NCBI GenBank assembly: GCA_037126765.1
Contig: JBBCBC010000022.1
Coordinates: 21,109,758 to 21,173,757, forward strand
Length of the DNA: 64,000 bases
Source: Stenogyne calaminthoides
Lineage: Eukaryota > Streptophyta > Magnoliopsida > Lamiales > Lamiaceae
Direction of reading: 5' to 3'
Under the pieces are notes generated by a model. It was not told where the DNA came from, made no database searches, and saw nothing but the letters and a program-made list of their open reading frames with translations. Below, one piece after another: positions 48,066 to 60,225 of this stretch. Each line of letters opens with the position of its first letter. The stretch's first letter is position 1. A program made the position numbers and the translations under genes.

Positions 48066-49560
48066 TGTTGGGAGATGAATTTAATAAAAGATATATGATT
48101 TTGATTAAGATCCCAAAACCCCTGAGTATGACATGTTCAGAATGATCTTGATAGTTGAGTCGATTTAGGAGTTTTAGAGTATTAGGGATGTTATCGCAAA
48201 ATGTATAGTCGCCAGAGATATAGATCAGATAGGTTCAAGACTCAAGAACTCAAGATATTTCAAGAAATCGAAAGTTTTCAAGACTCAAAGAAGAAATCGA
48301 AAGTATTTGAAGACTCAGAAGAAATCGAGATATCAAGACTCAAAGATGAAACCGGAGAATCAAGACTCAAAGATGAAGATTCAAGCAGTATCACCAAGAT
48401 ATCTCGTAAGACTCAAGACTCGAAGACCCTAAAGACTCGTAAGACTCGTAAGACCTCAAGACTCAAGACGCAAGATCAAGATCGAGAATCGAAGATCAAG
48501 AATATCAAGGCACAAGAATTACCGAAGACTTCAAGAATATATCAATGCTCAAGATAAACCTCAATGTTCCGAGGCAATCAATATATCTATCCAAGGATGC
48601 AATATCGAGAAGATCGCGATTCCTTAGAAAATAGATATTTGCCAAGACATTCAAATGCGCATAAAAAGGAACTAAGTCAAGTGTTGTTAAGGTTATATCA
48701 AACTCAGAGTTTGTAATCAAAAGAGCCGTTGAAGGTGTCTACCTTTAACTTGGAGACAAAAGTCAAAAAGAGGAAGACAACATTGTACCATCACGACATC
48801 GACGGTGTGGTCATTGAAAAAAAAGATGTCGATGTACAAAAGTTCAGATCCAAAAAAGTGAAGACCGGCTACATGAAAGGCTATTGCCTAAAACGTGTTA
48901 GGGAGTTTCAAACCCTAAATATAGCCGTTCCTCACACACCATAAGAGGAAACTCACGAAGCTGTCTCTCCAACGGATAGTTTTTCAAGAGTGACCTTGGT
49001 GTATGCCTATAAATATTTGTGACCCTCTACATTGTAAGGTTACGGGAAATTTATAAGCAACTCAAGAAGCTCAAACTTATTATCGCAAAGTTAAAGCACT
49101 CGAAAAACTTAGAATTTTCCAAGTGCTTTTATATTGAAGAGAGCTCATTAAACTAAGCCTAGTTTGATAAGATATATCCAAAGCTTAGTCGAGATATCCT
49201 AGCCTTTGCATTGTACTTCATTGTAAAGGATATCTCATCCTAGTTGGAAACCAACCGAGTAACCCCAAACCCTTGAGAAGGTAGTTGGAGTGTATTTGTT
49301 GGTGAGAAGAGTTGTAAAGAGTTAGTAAACTACGCGGAGTAGTCAGAAAGCTCTAGAGGAGAAGTTAGTAAGCTACAGAGGTAGTCCGAAAGCTTGTTTG
49401 TGTTTGAGTAAGTAAACTACGGGAGGTAGTGTAAAAGCTCAAGGTCGGGTTGAGTAAGTAAACCACGTGGAGTAGTCGTAAAGCTGGGGGCGAAGTTGAG
49501 TAAGTAAACTACGCCGAGGTAGTCGTAAAGCTCGAAGTGATTAGTGAATTTCTCGAGGAC
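48066..49560 (+). repeat. E1 3' LTR, truncated
   Basis: Matches the 5' LTR from its start up to tagtgaatttctc. It then breaks at about 49560 into Helitron coding sequence, losing roughly the last 570 bp. Confidence 0.85.
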
Positions 49561-50434
49561 CGCTTATCATTCGACTCATCCGTAATTCAATTTGAAATTA
49601 TTCGATCAATATCATCACCTGAAGGAGCATCGTTATACTTTTCCAGAAAAACCAAGATATGTGCATGAGGCAGACCGCATTTTTGAAACTCAGTAGTAAA
49701 CAAAACTGTAAAATAATGTATTGATTTTATTACAAATTTTTACATTTAATTTATGATTATATACTATTATTATAATATAATTTATTTATAAATAAAACTT
49801 TATACACAAAAAAATTGTACCTGATTTAACGTTTCCAAATATTTTATTTTGTCGGGATTTTGACCTCTATGAGACATATAACGAACAATTTCTGGCCATT
49901 TCACATTGCACGTAAATGATATAAATAATTGTGGATAACCAGCCCAACGACAAATAACCATATCATCTTGATAATTCTGCATCATGTACCTCGAAGTAAA
50001 AGGAGGCAAAACAATGTGTTTACCAATAGCTCTTCCTTCCCTCTCCTCATTCAAATAAGCATCTTCAAGACCGATATACATATCAAATCGAAGATCCTTC
50101 TGATGATTTTTTATGTACAAAAGCCTTGCAGACTCAACCATCGTATATGCATCTACAATGAATTGTTGCGTCAACCTCTTGCAAAATAGTAGTGTAGGCG
50201 GCTCCTTATTCCTTTCCTGAAGACAATATGCAAAAAACTCTCTGATGCTAATACCAGTCCTTTGTCCAACCCTTCCCAATGCAGATTGAGAAAATGATAT
50301 ATCTTCCCTGTACCCATCCTCACTATAAGGAAAAAGAAGAGGATATTGCAAAGTAAGATAAGACGAGTTCAACTCTGTAATACGTTGCAGTATACCAGAA
50401 TATGTTTGAATTGTAATGTCATGGACCCCAATAG

Positions 50435-52241
50435 TGTTAATGTTAGTGTCCTAGAGACAATTCATTGTAAGGACATAATACTCGATGATATTCAGTTTGA
50501 TTTAATATTATAGTTCATTTAATATTAATGTATGGCAATACACTTGTTTGAATATTATGTTTGATTGTTTGCATTTATTCATATAAGTGTTCCCATGAGT
50601 CATTGTTGTCATCGAGGTTGTGAGAACTCAGATGACTTAAGCATGACTCTCAAATAGCCTCGATCAAGGATCATCAAGAATGGGATATTGATGATGCAAT
50701 GGAGATTGGTGTGCGATCTGCATCATACTCTTAGAGGGTGTAGTAAGATCTCACTTACTACGAGATACTAGGTATCTCATGATGGATGCAGAAATACCTT
50801 AGAGGGTATTGGTATACCCATCCGAGAAACCGTTTGATGTATTTCCACTATATGTGTCTACGGGTGTCTCGGTTAGTGGGAGCGATGCGATACTCCTTTG
50901 ACTTGAGGTCAATACGCACGACATGTGTGGAGTGATGAACTTTGACCATGACCAATGCTTGCACCCTTCCATGGGTAGATACGGCTTGGATTGGGTTCAT
51001 CACGAAGTGCATGTGCATGGTAGTTGAGCCAAGAATATGATTCATTCTTCAATGTGGATTTAGAGAGAATACTCATCTTCTCATCATAATTGGATCAAAG
51101 TCATCGACCGATGCACGTCAACTTAGACTTTGTGACTAAGTGTGACATACATGATCAATTAGTGATTAGAGATAAATTGATTAAGTTATTTGAATAGACA
51201 CTTCATCATGTTCAAGACTAATCGAGTATTCGTGAATGAAATGAGGAAATCGTAATAGCCCATGTTTCAGTTACAGGTAGTTGCACGTTTCTCGCAACGT
51301 ACCTCATATATTGAGAATGTCTGATTTATTGTCTAGGGTTCAATTAAGACCGTTAGTTTGACTAATCGCTCGATATATGAGGGCCTATGGGTCACACAAC
51401 AAGTAGTTCCCTTTTACGGATTATAGTTGGTTGATTAAATGTTAAATTGGATTTAATATTTAATTAATGGAGAATTAATTAATAATAGATTAATTTGAAA
51501 TTAATTATTATTAATCTTTAATTAAATTAAATTTAATTAAATAGGAATAACCAGGTGGCTTAGCCCACCTGGCCACTGGGCTCCTCAATTGAGTGGGAGA
51601 CTCAGGTTCGATTCCCTTTGGGAACGAATTGGAGTATGGGAGTTATAAGGTGGCTTGGTGAATTTGTGGAGTGTTAGGGTGCTTGGTGTACTAACTACTA
51701 ACATCTAACAACTAACTTTGTCCGATAAAAAAATAAAAATAAATAAGAATTCCCAATAATAATATATTGTATATTATTGTAGGATTTAATATATATGGAA
51801 TCAAATCGTAGAGATTTGACATATATGGAATTTAAATCCGTAGAGATTTATATTTAGGGAATTAAATTAAAGGGATTTAATTTAATTAATGATTAGGGAT
51901 TTTATTTCCCAATCAGGCTAGCTTAAGATTTAAGCTGGGCCTCTCTATATATACAAGCTCTTCGGAATTCACAAAAAGGTTAATTCATTATTCTCTCCAT
52001 AAGATCTAGAGTTAGAATTTTCCTAGCAAATTCATCTCGGGATTCAACACTATCAAATCTGTGCAAGTTAGTGAATGGGGATTACGTGGATACCATAGTA
52101 GAGAAATATGTGTATGATTTACTGTAAGGTTTCTCTTTATGTTTATACGTATTTAATTTTGCAATTAATTGTTCGTTGTTGGTGAACTGTTTATTTCCGC
52201 TGCGCATGTATTACGTGTTTACGTGCCACTAAATTCCAACA
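50435..52241 (+). mobile_element. Solo LTR 1 in the Helitron
   Basis: 1807 bp, starts TGTTAATG, ends TTCCAACA, flanked by aatag at 50430-50434 and 52242-52246. TATA-like tatatata near 51946. Removing it rejoins the Helitron frame (GDLGSTI to GVHDIT). It holds a SINE at 51549-51740. No PBS, PPT or coding sequence. Confidence 0.88.
51549..51740 (+). mobile_element. tRNA-derived SINE nested in solo LTR 1
   Basis: The head has an A-box-like tggcttagcccacctgg (about 51556) and a perfect B box ggttcgattcc at 51605-51615, as in Pol III tRNA promoters. The tail is A-rich (gataaaaaaataaaaataaa). The flanks aaataggaat (51539-51548) and aaataagaat (51741-51750) look like a 10-bp target duplication with one mismatch. 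192 bp, typical for a plant SINE. Confidence 0.75.
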
Positions 52242-52482
52242 AATAGTACTACCAAGATCACCAGTAACCACAACTGCAACTTCTTTAATTGTAGGTAAGT
52301 TGTGAGTCCTTGGATCGTAGCCTCTACTTCCGATTAATTGCATAGTTACTTTTCTGTGATCAGAGCTGAATTTATCTCTAGCATATCTAAACCTCTTAAC
52401 CAGAACATTGTTGTTGTCCAACATTTCTTTTAAGTCGGATACAATCTGAGCTTGTATTGTATTTATATTTTTCGCTGACCTG

Positions 52483-52495
<13 letters not shown>

Positions 52496-52517
<22 letters not shown>
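52496..52517. repeat. (TA)n microsatellite
   Basis: Eleven TA units in a Helitron intron, next to a splice acceptor on the - strand. Confidence 0.9.
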
Positions 52518-52520
<3 letters not shown>

Positions 52521-52987
52521 AAATAATGGGATGTAACTAATTTGATTGAAGATAAAATAATACGCAGATAACATTTTTAAAAATTAAAAATATCTTACCC
52601 GACAGATCGAATCATGTTATATATTTCATTATTTGTGTCGTATATGTAGAGTTGGGCATACGCTGGGGGATCATGACCACTTGGAAGCAAACTACCCAAT
52701 CTATGATAATTCTGACCATGCATTCGAAACACCGGGGGGGATTTACCTCTATTTAAATTTTTATCGATATTTCCGCCTAAAGATGTAAAAGAAAACATAT
52801 TGTTGAATGAACGAATGTTATCCAAAAAATGTTTGCTTCTATCACTTTGACCTCATATCAAACCTTGAAGAAGTAATGGAGGCTGAAGCATTAGAGGTAA
52901 CTGAATTTTTCCTAGCATACAACACAATGAAAATTTTGGAGCTAATTTTTTTTTTGTAGATTTCAATCGTTCATCAAACCAAAACAT

Positions 52988-54782
52988 TGTAGGGATATTT
53001 TAGTTTTGATGAATTATGCCAAAACATTATTAACTTGTGTTATTTAAGCTATTTTATAGATAACAAGTTAAGGGGGAACGAGAGAACAAATTGAGGGGGA
53101 ACTCACGAAATCATAAGAGAATGATCGAGATCAGATGAGTAAGATGAGTTCCGGAGTTAACTGATGAGCTGTGCAAAATCAGAAGTGAAGAAAAGCTAAA
53201 GCCAGCAAATCAAAAGAGAATGTTGCAGATCAGAAGATGAGCAGATGAGACTGATCAAAATCAGACTTGATAGAGATCAGATATGAAGATGAGCAGATAA
53301 GACTGATCGAGATCAGACGTGATCGAGATCAGATATGATAAACTGATATGCTAACCTGATGTATTGACCTGATGCTATCTTGATATGTTGATCTGAAGAA
53401 GTGATGATCTGATCAGTCGAGCTGATCAGATCAGGCAAGAAGAAATCATATAGCCTGAGTCAATGTGACCTGAGGGTCAGAATGTCTCGAACTCAGAAGA
53501 TTTGAACTCAAGAAGTTCGAGTGTCAAGATACCCGATCGCATAAGGTCCATCAAGAAAAGTCTGTTGAATCAAGAAACCTGAGACTAAGATAGAACTGAA
53601 GAAACTGAAGACTCAGTATGTCACTGAAGACACTGAGGCTCAAATAACTTGAAGGCTCAGATAACCTGAAGGCTCAGATAACTCAGATAACCTGAAGGTT
53701 CAGACAGATTTCAGATAACTCAAGGCTCGGATAGCTCGAGATAACTCAAGGCTCAGATAGAATCAAGATCCCGAGACTCGAAGATCCCAAGAATATAGCC
53801 GTTAGAGACTCAGAAGAAACTGAAGAATTTAGCCGTTAGATTCAGCTGACGCGGACCAATGAGAGGAAGACGACAAGCTTGAAAAAGCTGCAAAAAGCCA
53901 CAGAGTAGTATGGATTTGAATGTGATTCTCTCCAACGGTAACATTCAAATCCACACTATAAATACAAGTTCTTCCTTCATTATCAAGTGTGGATGCGTGA
54001 GGAAAGTGTGTGAAAAAACACCATCGATGCTCTGAGCTAAGAAGATATGGGTTCCAAATGGTTCGGCCAAGGTCGTGTGCCGGATGACGCGAGAGTCTGA
54101 AATATGGCCCGATCGAAAGCACTCGGCCAAGGCATTCCACACAACTCTGAGCCAAATCATCAAGCATCTCCACCATAGAACACAGAGCGAGAGATACACG
54201 CATATATTCAAGATTGTTCTACCTTAGATCTAAGCACAAATGTTATATCCTAAGCTTAGAGAGATTTTCCCATCCTTAGCATTGAGGCTAAACAAATGTA
54301 AGGGAAAATCTCAAACTAGTGGAAACCAAACAAACCTTACCCAAATCAGTTTGATATGATAAGTTTGTTGGTGAGTGTGAACTCGGTAAACATCTAGCAA
54401 TCCTGCAAGGGAGGGTAGGCAATCCCGTGAGGGTGATAAGTCCCGTTTGAGTGTGAACTCAATAAACATCTCGGCCATCCCGTGAGGGATATAAGTCCAG
54501 CAGGTTAAGTTCGGTTAAGTTGGTTAAGTTGGTGCCCCGAAAGGGAAGAGTGGATGTAGGGCGGGTTTCAACTGAACCACTATAAAATCGTGTGTTCTTT
54601 ACTGTTTTATGTTCTTACTTGTCATATGCATTCGATTATAAGCAAAACAACACACATCGTTCTTAAAAGCGAAAAATTTGGTATCACCATTCCCTCACCC
54701 CTATTTTATATGCATCACATGTCATGTTTGCTTCCGCACGCGCATAAAATGGGTTTTTATCTACCAAAAATCGGGACCATCA
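52988..54782 (+). mobile_element. Solo LTR 2 in the Helitron
   Basis: 1795 bp, TGTAGGGATATT to GGGACCATCA, flanked by aacat at 52983-52987 and 54783-54787. Removing it joins CEFCG to VMFWFDERLK. Contains a GATCAGAT-rich region (53150-53480), a GGCTCAGATAAC array (53640-53760), TATAAATA at 53957-53964 with an upstream palindrome, and a leader hairpin at 54261-54312. Same family as the - strand LTRs at 56.8-60.2 kb. Confidence 0.88.
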
Positions 54783-55441
54783 AACATAACACCACAAAAC
54801 TCACATCGATGTATGGGATCACCAATACTCCAATATTCGATATCTGAAATAAATAAATTATAAAATAAGTATGTAATTTAAGAAAATAAGAAAAATACAA
54901 ATTTTAAAAAGAGATTCTATTTAAAAAAACTTAATAAAAAAATATGAACAAATAAATAAAACAACTTACAATCAACTTCATTATCATAACAAATCGAATC
55001 GTCGGGATCTAAATCAATTATCTCTGGACTATCATCATTATCATGCGGCATAACATCGTTAAATATTGGCTCTCTTGACCTTAATTCTTCAACATGAACA
55101 TCATCTCTAACTAAATGATCAGGAAAAGAAAATTATTCAACATTATGATCATTAATGTGTCGATTGCTAGATCCACTAACTATATTTGACATAAAATAAT
55201 AATTATATAACAAAACAAATGTAAAATAACTAATAATACTTATAATAATATATAGTATTAATGAAATTTTTTAATAAACATAATAATATAATATGAGTAC
55301 CATTGGTAACATCGGGATTTTGTTGTTTTGCATACATATCCTTGCTTGAACTATCAAAGTTATCTCCAAATACATAACGAAAAATTGATGATGAAGCGGT
55401 GTTTGTAAGTGCATTAATTTCAGAATCTTTATTGCCTACAA

Positions 55442-56040
55442 AAAAAATTGAAATATAAAGTAAGTAGGTTAACATTTAAGCAAAAGAAATTATAAAAAAA
55501 TTTGTAAACTGCAAGTTTTTTTAAAAAAATATCACTAAATAAACTTATAAAATAAATATAAAAAAAGTACTTTGTCTTATATAAATAATATTAAAATGAT
55601 ACGTGAACAATATAATTATTTGCTTTAATTATCAACATAATGTAATATTTTAAAAAATCAGTATAATTAATAGATATAATATTTTTGGAAGGTGTATGTA
55701 AAACAAAAATAAAGCAGTTATGGTGTTGAAAATAAGTCATCCAATGGAAAATAAATTACCAAAAAATATTAATTATAATGGCATTTATTCAAAAAGAAAA
55801 GACTTTGGACAAATTTCCAAAAATATGATATATTACATAATATATTACGTGGTCAAAATAACCTATGATGAGATATAATATATTATTTGGTATAAGTTAA
55901 CAAATTATAAATTGCACAATTAAATTATTGGTCATATTAATAATAATTGTAAATTTAAGAACATTCATCCCAAACTTTATATTATCTTAATATAAAAATA
56001 ATATTGATCTTGAACATGATTACCCAATAACTAACATAGT
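55442..56040. other. AT-rich Helitron intron or flank, no gene recognised
   Basis: No supported exon. It continues without loss at 60913 once the solo LTR at 56046-60912 is removed. Confidence 0.5.
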
Positions 56041-56808
56041 TAATTGTTGGGATAATTTTGGTTTCAATTGCCAAAATACTTTGTAATAGGACAAGCTAAG
56101 TTGTATAGAAATTTTATGTTTCTAGACTTAGTTTTATTCTTACAGGTAATAAGTTGAGGGGGAACTCATCAAGAGAAGACGAGGCTAATCAGAACGAAAC
56201 GAGACTGATGAGTTCCATGTAAACTGATGAGTTGAACAAGAAGAAGCATGTTGATTTGTGAAGAAGAAATGTTGAAAAATCTTGATTTGTCCGATCTGGT
56301 GACCGATGATCTTGACCAGATCTTCACGACCGATCTGATTGACTGATCACGGTGATTAGATCTTTCTTGACTGATAAGCCGACGATCTTCTTGACCGATC
56401 TCTTTGTCTTGATCGATCAAAGCGACCAGATTTTTGCGGGGAATTCTATAGATAGATCGATTTTAGACCGTAAATCTGAGACCAGAATCGGAAAGCTGAC
56501 GATCCGTTTGACATACAAAAAGTTGGCCAATGAGAAGATAACAACACATATATTGATGTGACATAAAGCTGCAAGCAAAAGTGCAAAAGGACAAAGAAAA
56601 GCTGGAAGTTTATTAGTATGGATTTGAATATTACTCTCCAACAGGTAATATTTAAATCCACACTATAATTACATTGCACTATCTTCAAAAGAAGACAATC
56701 GAGGATGCTCCAAAGTGAAGATTAAAGCCAAATATTCAAGTATCTCCATTCAAGAACACAGATCATTAAATATCCAAATTTACCCAAGAGTGTTCTTCAT
56801 TATTTTTT

Positions 56809-58340
56809 ATGGTCCCGGTGGGAAAACCCATTTTGCGCGTGCGGAAGCAAAACATTTTAAAAGCGATGCATATAAAACAGGGGTGAGGGCAGAGTGTTTC
56901 CAATTTTTTTGCGTTTTTAAGCTCATGTGTTGTGTTTTGCTTATAACCAGATGCATATGACAAGTAAACATAAAGCAGTAAACAACACAGCAATATATAG
57001 TGGTTGGACAACCAGTTCCTACATCCACCTCCCTCTCTAGGGAAATTCCTTCTTGGGACTTATCACCCTCCACGGGATTGCCTATAGATGTTTAACGAGT
57101 TATGGACTTATAACCCTCTCTCGGGTTCGCCTCGGGACTTATCACCCTCCACGGGATCGCCTACAGATGTTTAACGAGTTCACACTCCAACGGGACTTAT
57201 CACCCTCTACGGGATTGCCTAACAACTACCTCACTTCACCATGGGGTTTGGATTTGGTGTTGTCTCCAACTATGGTGAGATTTTCCCTTACAATGGTTTA
57301 GCCTCAATGCTAAGGTTGGGAAAATCTCTCTAAGCTTAAGATACATCGTGGGTTGCTTAGGTTGGGTTCTAGAACACTCTTTGAATATATCGTGTAATCT
57401 GAGACTTGTGTTCTAGGGTGGGGAAAGCTTAACTCTCTTTAGCTTTGTAGCATCGTTGCTATATCTTCTCATTTCCGCTTTTCACTTCCACACCGATAAT
57501 GAAGGAAGAACTTGTATTTATAGTGTGGATTTGAATGTTACTGATTGGAAGAATCACATTCAAATCCATACTATTTTTACGTAGGAATTCTGACTTTTCC
57601 AGTGGTTGTCTTCCTCTCATTGGTCCACGTCGGTGATTCAACGGCTATATTCCTCGATTCCTCGCCTTGGAACCATTCAGGATCTCGAGCCTCGGTGTCT
57701 TGAGAGACATCCGAGTCTTGATTCTTCATCCGAATTCGAAAGATATAAATTGCATTCGACTTTAGCCGAAAAGTTCATTTTAAAAAACCTTCGAGTTACT
57801 TTTAACTCAAATATCGATTTCTTCTTTGCACGATATAAAATCAAATATCTTATCAAAAAGATATTGTTCATTTTAGGTTTAGCAATCGGTTTAAAATCTC
57901 AATCACGTCGATCTTGATCATCTGCTCATCTTTATAATCTCGATCACGTCGATCTCGTCAATCCGCTCAAAAATGCAACCTTTTCTTCTTATCTTACGGT
58001 CAAAAAATACCGCTCTTTTTTGATCACCATATAATTTTTTCCGATTTTGGATCAGTTGTTACGGTCATCGATCATTTGACCTTCCGATTCTTCCGATCGG
58101 TGGCTTAGCTTTTCTTCTCTTCCGATGACTCATCGGTTAACTCGGAACTCATCTAACTCATCCGATCTCGATCATTCTCAAAAAATACCTCGTCGATCTC
58201 GTCGATCTACGTCCCGATTCCGTGAGTTCCCCCCTCAATTTGTTCTCTCGTTCCCCCTCAACTTTGTTATCTCAGAATCGGCTTCAATAATCTGGTGATA
58301 ATGTTTTGGCATAATTCATCAAAACTAAAATATCCCAACA
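56809..58340 (-). repeat. LTR B of the non-autonomous element
   Basis: On the - strand it starts TGTTGGGATATTTTAG (58340) and ends at CGGGACCAT (56809). Leader tandem units with cgggacttatcaccctc lie at 57050-57220. TATA on the - strand near 57515. Confidence 0.8.
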
Positions 58341-58568
58341 ATTTCCCCCTTTTTGATAATGACGCCAAAACATTAGAATATATGCATTTTTTAAATAAAA
58401 ACAGGTTTTCTTTTAAAAGATCGATTCGGTGGTCACTTTGGCGGTGACTGTTGAACTCCCCTCTCGATACCAATTGATGGTATCGGATCGAAACGAGTTT
58501 TAAAATAGATCTACTCAGGCGATCACTTTGAAGATAGTGATCTGTTGAGTACCTGCTCTGATATCAAT
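58341..58568 (-). promoter_or_regulatory. 228-bp interior: PBS, duplicated hairpin/PBS module, polypurine tract
   Basis: On the - strand a PBS-like ttgatatcagagc (58567-58555) is followed by gatcac...gtgatc. Then a second copy of the module appears (ttggtatcgagag at 58473-58461, followed by gtcac...gtgac). The PPT (complement of tttccccctttttgat) is at 58342-58357. Confidence 0.65.
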
Positions 58569-60225
58569 TGATGGTCCCGGTGGGAAAACCCATTTTGCGC
58601 GTGCGGAAGCAAAACATTTTAAAAGCGATGCATATAAAACAGGGGTGAGGGCAGAGTGTTTCCAATTTTTTTGCGTTTTTAAGCTCATGTGTTGTGTTTT
58701 GCTTATAACCAGATGCATATGACAGGTAAACATAAAGCAGTAAACAACACAGCAATATATAGTGGTTCGGACAACCAGTCCTACATCCACTCTCCCTCTC
58801 TAGGGAAATTCCTTCAACGGGACTTATCACCCTCCACGGGATTGCCTATAGATGTTTAACGAGTTCACACTCGAACTGGACTTATAACCCTCTCTCGGGT
58901 TCGCCTCGGGACTTATCACCCTCCACGGGATCACCTACAGATGTTTAACGAGTTCACACTCCAACGGGACTTATCACCCTCTACGGGATTGCCTAACAAC
59001 TACCTCACTTCACCATGGGGTTTGGATTTGGTGTTGTCTCCAACTATGGTGAGATTTTCCCTTACAATGGTTTAGCCTCAATGCTAAGGTTGGGAAAATC
59101 TCTCTAAGCTTAAGATACATCGTGGGTTGCTTAGGTTGGGTTCTAGAACACTCTTTGAATATATGCGTGTAATACAGACTTGTGTTCTAGGGTGGGAAAG
59201 CTTAACTCTCTTTAGCTTTGTAGCATCGTTGCTATCTTCTCATTTCCGCTTTTCACTTCCACACCTGATAATGAAGGAAGAACTTGTATTTATAGTGTGG
59301 ATTTGAATGTTCTGATTGGAGAGAATCACATTCAAATCCATACTATTTTACTCGTGGGATTCTGCGACTTTTCGGTGGTTGTCTTCCTCTCATTGGTCCA
59401 CGCCACGGTGATTCATCGGCTATAAATTCTCGCCTTGGAACCATTCGGGATCTCGAGCCTCGGTGTCTTCAGAGACATACCGAGTCTTGATTCTTCATCC
59501 GAACCTTCGGATCTATCCGAGCCTTCAGTGCATGCGAGCCTTGGTGACTTCCCTTGATGAGACCTTGTCGTCGGGCATCATATCGACACTCAGCCGACCG
59601 AGTAAAGTTCTCTGAATTGAGACATCGACCTTCAGTTACTTTAACTCAAAGTATCGATTTCTTCTTTGCCCGATCGATCAACTTGGATCGATCAGATCAA
59701 CATATCTTCGGATCAACAACTCGAGGATAGCAAAGTCGGGTTCATTTAGGTTTTAGCATATCGGTTTAGCACATCGATCTCAATCACGTCGATCTTGATC
59801 ATCGCTCATCTTTATATCTCGATCTCGATCACGCGTCGATCTCGATCGGCCTAATCTGCTCCTTTTACGATCCGCAACCTTTTCTTCTTATCTTGGTTAA
59901 TTTCACGAAACATGCGCTCTTTTTGATCACCATATCGGCTCGTTTTTCTTCCGATTTTTCGAGGTCCGTTTTCAGTCATCGATCATTTTGACCTTCGATT
60001 CTTCGATCGGTGGCTTAGCTTTTTCTTCTCGAGCTTCCAGCGGTTAACTTTCGGAACTCATCTAACTCATCCGATCTCGATCATTCTCGTCAGCTGACCT
60101 CGTCGATCTCGTCGATCACGTCTCGATTCCGTGAGTTCCCCCCTCAAACATTATCGTAAATCAACTTCAATAATCTGAGTTGATAATGTTTTAGCATAAT
60201 TCATCAAAACTAAAATATCCCAACA
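58569..60225 (-). repeat. LTR A of the non-autonomous element
   Basis: TGTTGGGATATT to GGGACCATCA on the - strand, followed 2 bp later by the PBS. Leader tandem repeats lie at 58810-58990 (three to four units of about 65 bp with cgggacttatcaccctc and acgggatt). Confidence 0.85.

Larger units (their letters stand above)
20644..49560 (+). mobile_element. Outer Sirevirus-like Copia element (E1), split by E2 and 3'-truncated
   Basis: 5' LTR 20644-22737, interior 22738-28224 plus 42906-48065, partial 3' LTR 48066-49560. The two LTRs share diagnostic variants (gaatttaataaaagatatat at the start, gttcagaatg, atagttgagtc) that differ from the E2 pair, proving the pairing. Without E2 the element is about 14.2 kb with a truncated 3' LTR. 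Pol order is protease, integrase, RT, RNase H (Copia). It inserted in the LINE; its 5' flank is gatgg. No right target duplication survives. Confidence 0.85.
49561..55435 (-). pseudogene. Helitron Rep/helicase gene, N-terminal part, interrupted by two solo LTRs
   Basis: Minus strand. An upstream exon-like block at 55435-55301 is followed by 55192-54970 (acidic, with one stop). Then comes an exon from 54843 that crosses a solo LTR and ends at 52599: GDPIHRCEFCG, then MFWFDERLK, CCMLGKIQLP and NMFSFTSLGG. Next is an exon from about 52480 to 52247 (VVVTGDLGSTI). After the second solo LTR it continues at 50429 with SGILQRITELNSSYLTLQYP and the long open stretch to 49800 (PLLFPYSEDGYRED, FISFTCNVKWPEI). 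The exon near 49660 has FQKCGLPHAHILVFLEKY. This is the Helitron-like N domain order. The HUH Rep core and helicase would lie beyond 49561 and are missing. Not a functional copy. Confidence 0.8.

Noticed and set aside
51556..51615. Functional tRNA gene
   Set aside because: The A/B boxes are tRNA-like but the cloverleaf does not close; with the A-rich tail and flanking repeat it is a SINE.
54590..54847. Small + strand protein at the end of solo LTR 2
   Set aside because: It crosses the LTR end and Helitron exon in the wrong strand; no domain seen.
56807..57073. - strand frame recurring at 58564-58830
   Set aside because: It recurs only because both lie in LTR copies; it reads through leader and terminal LTR sequence.
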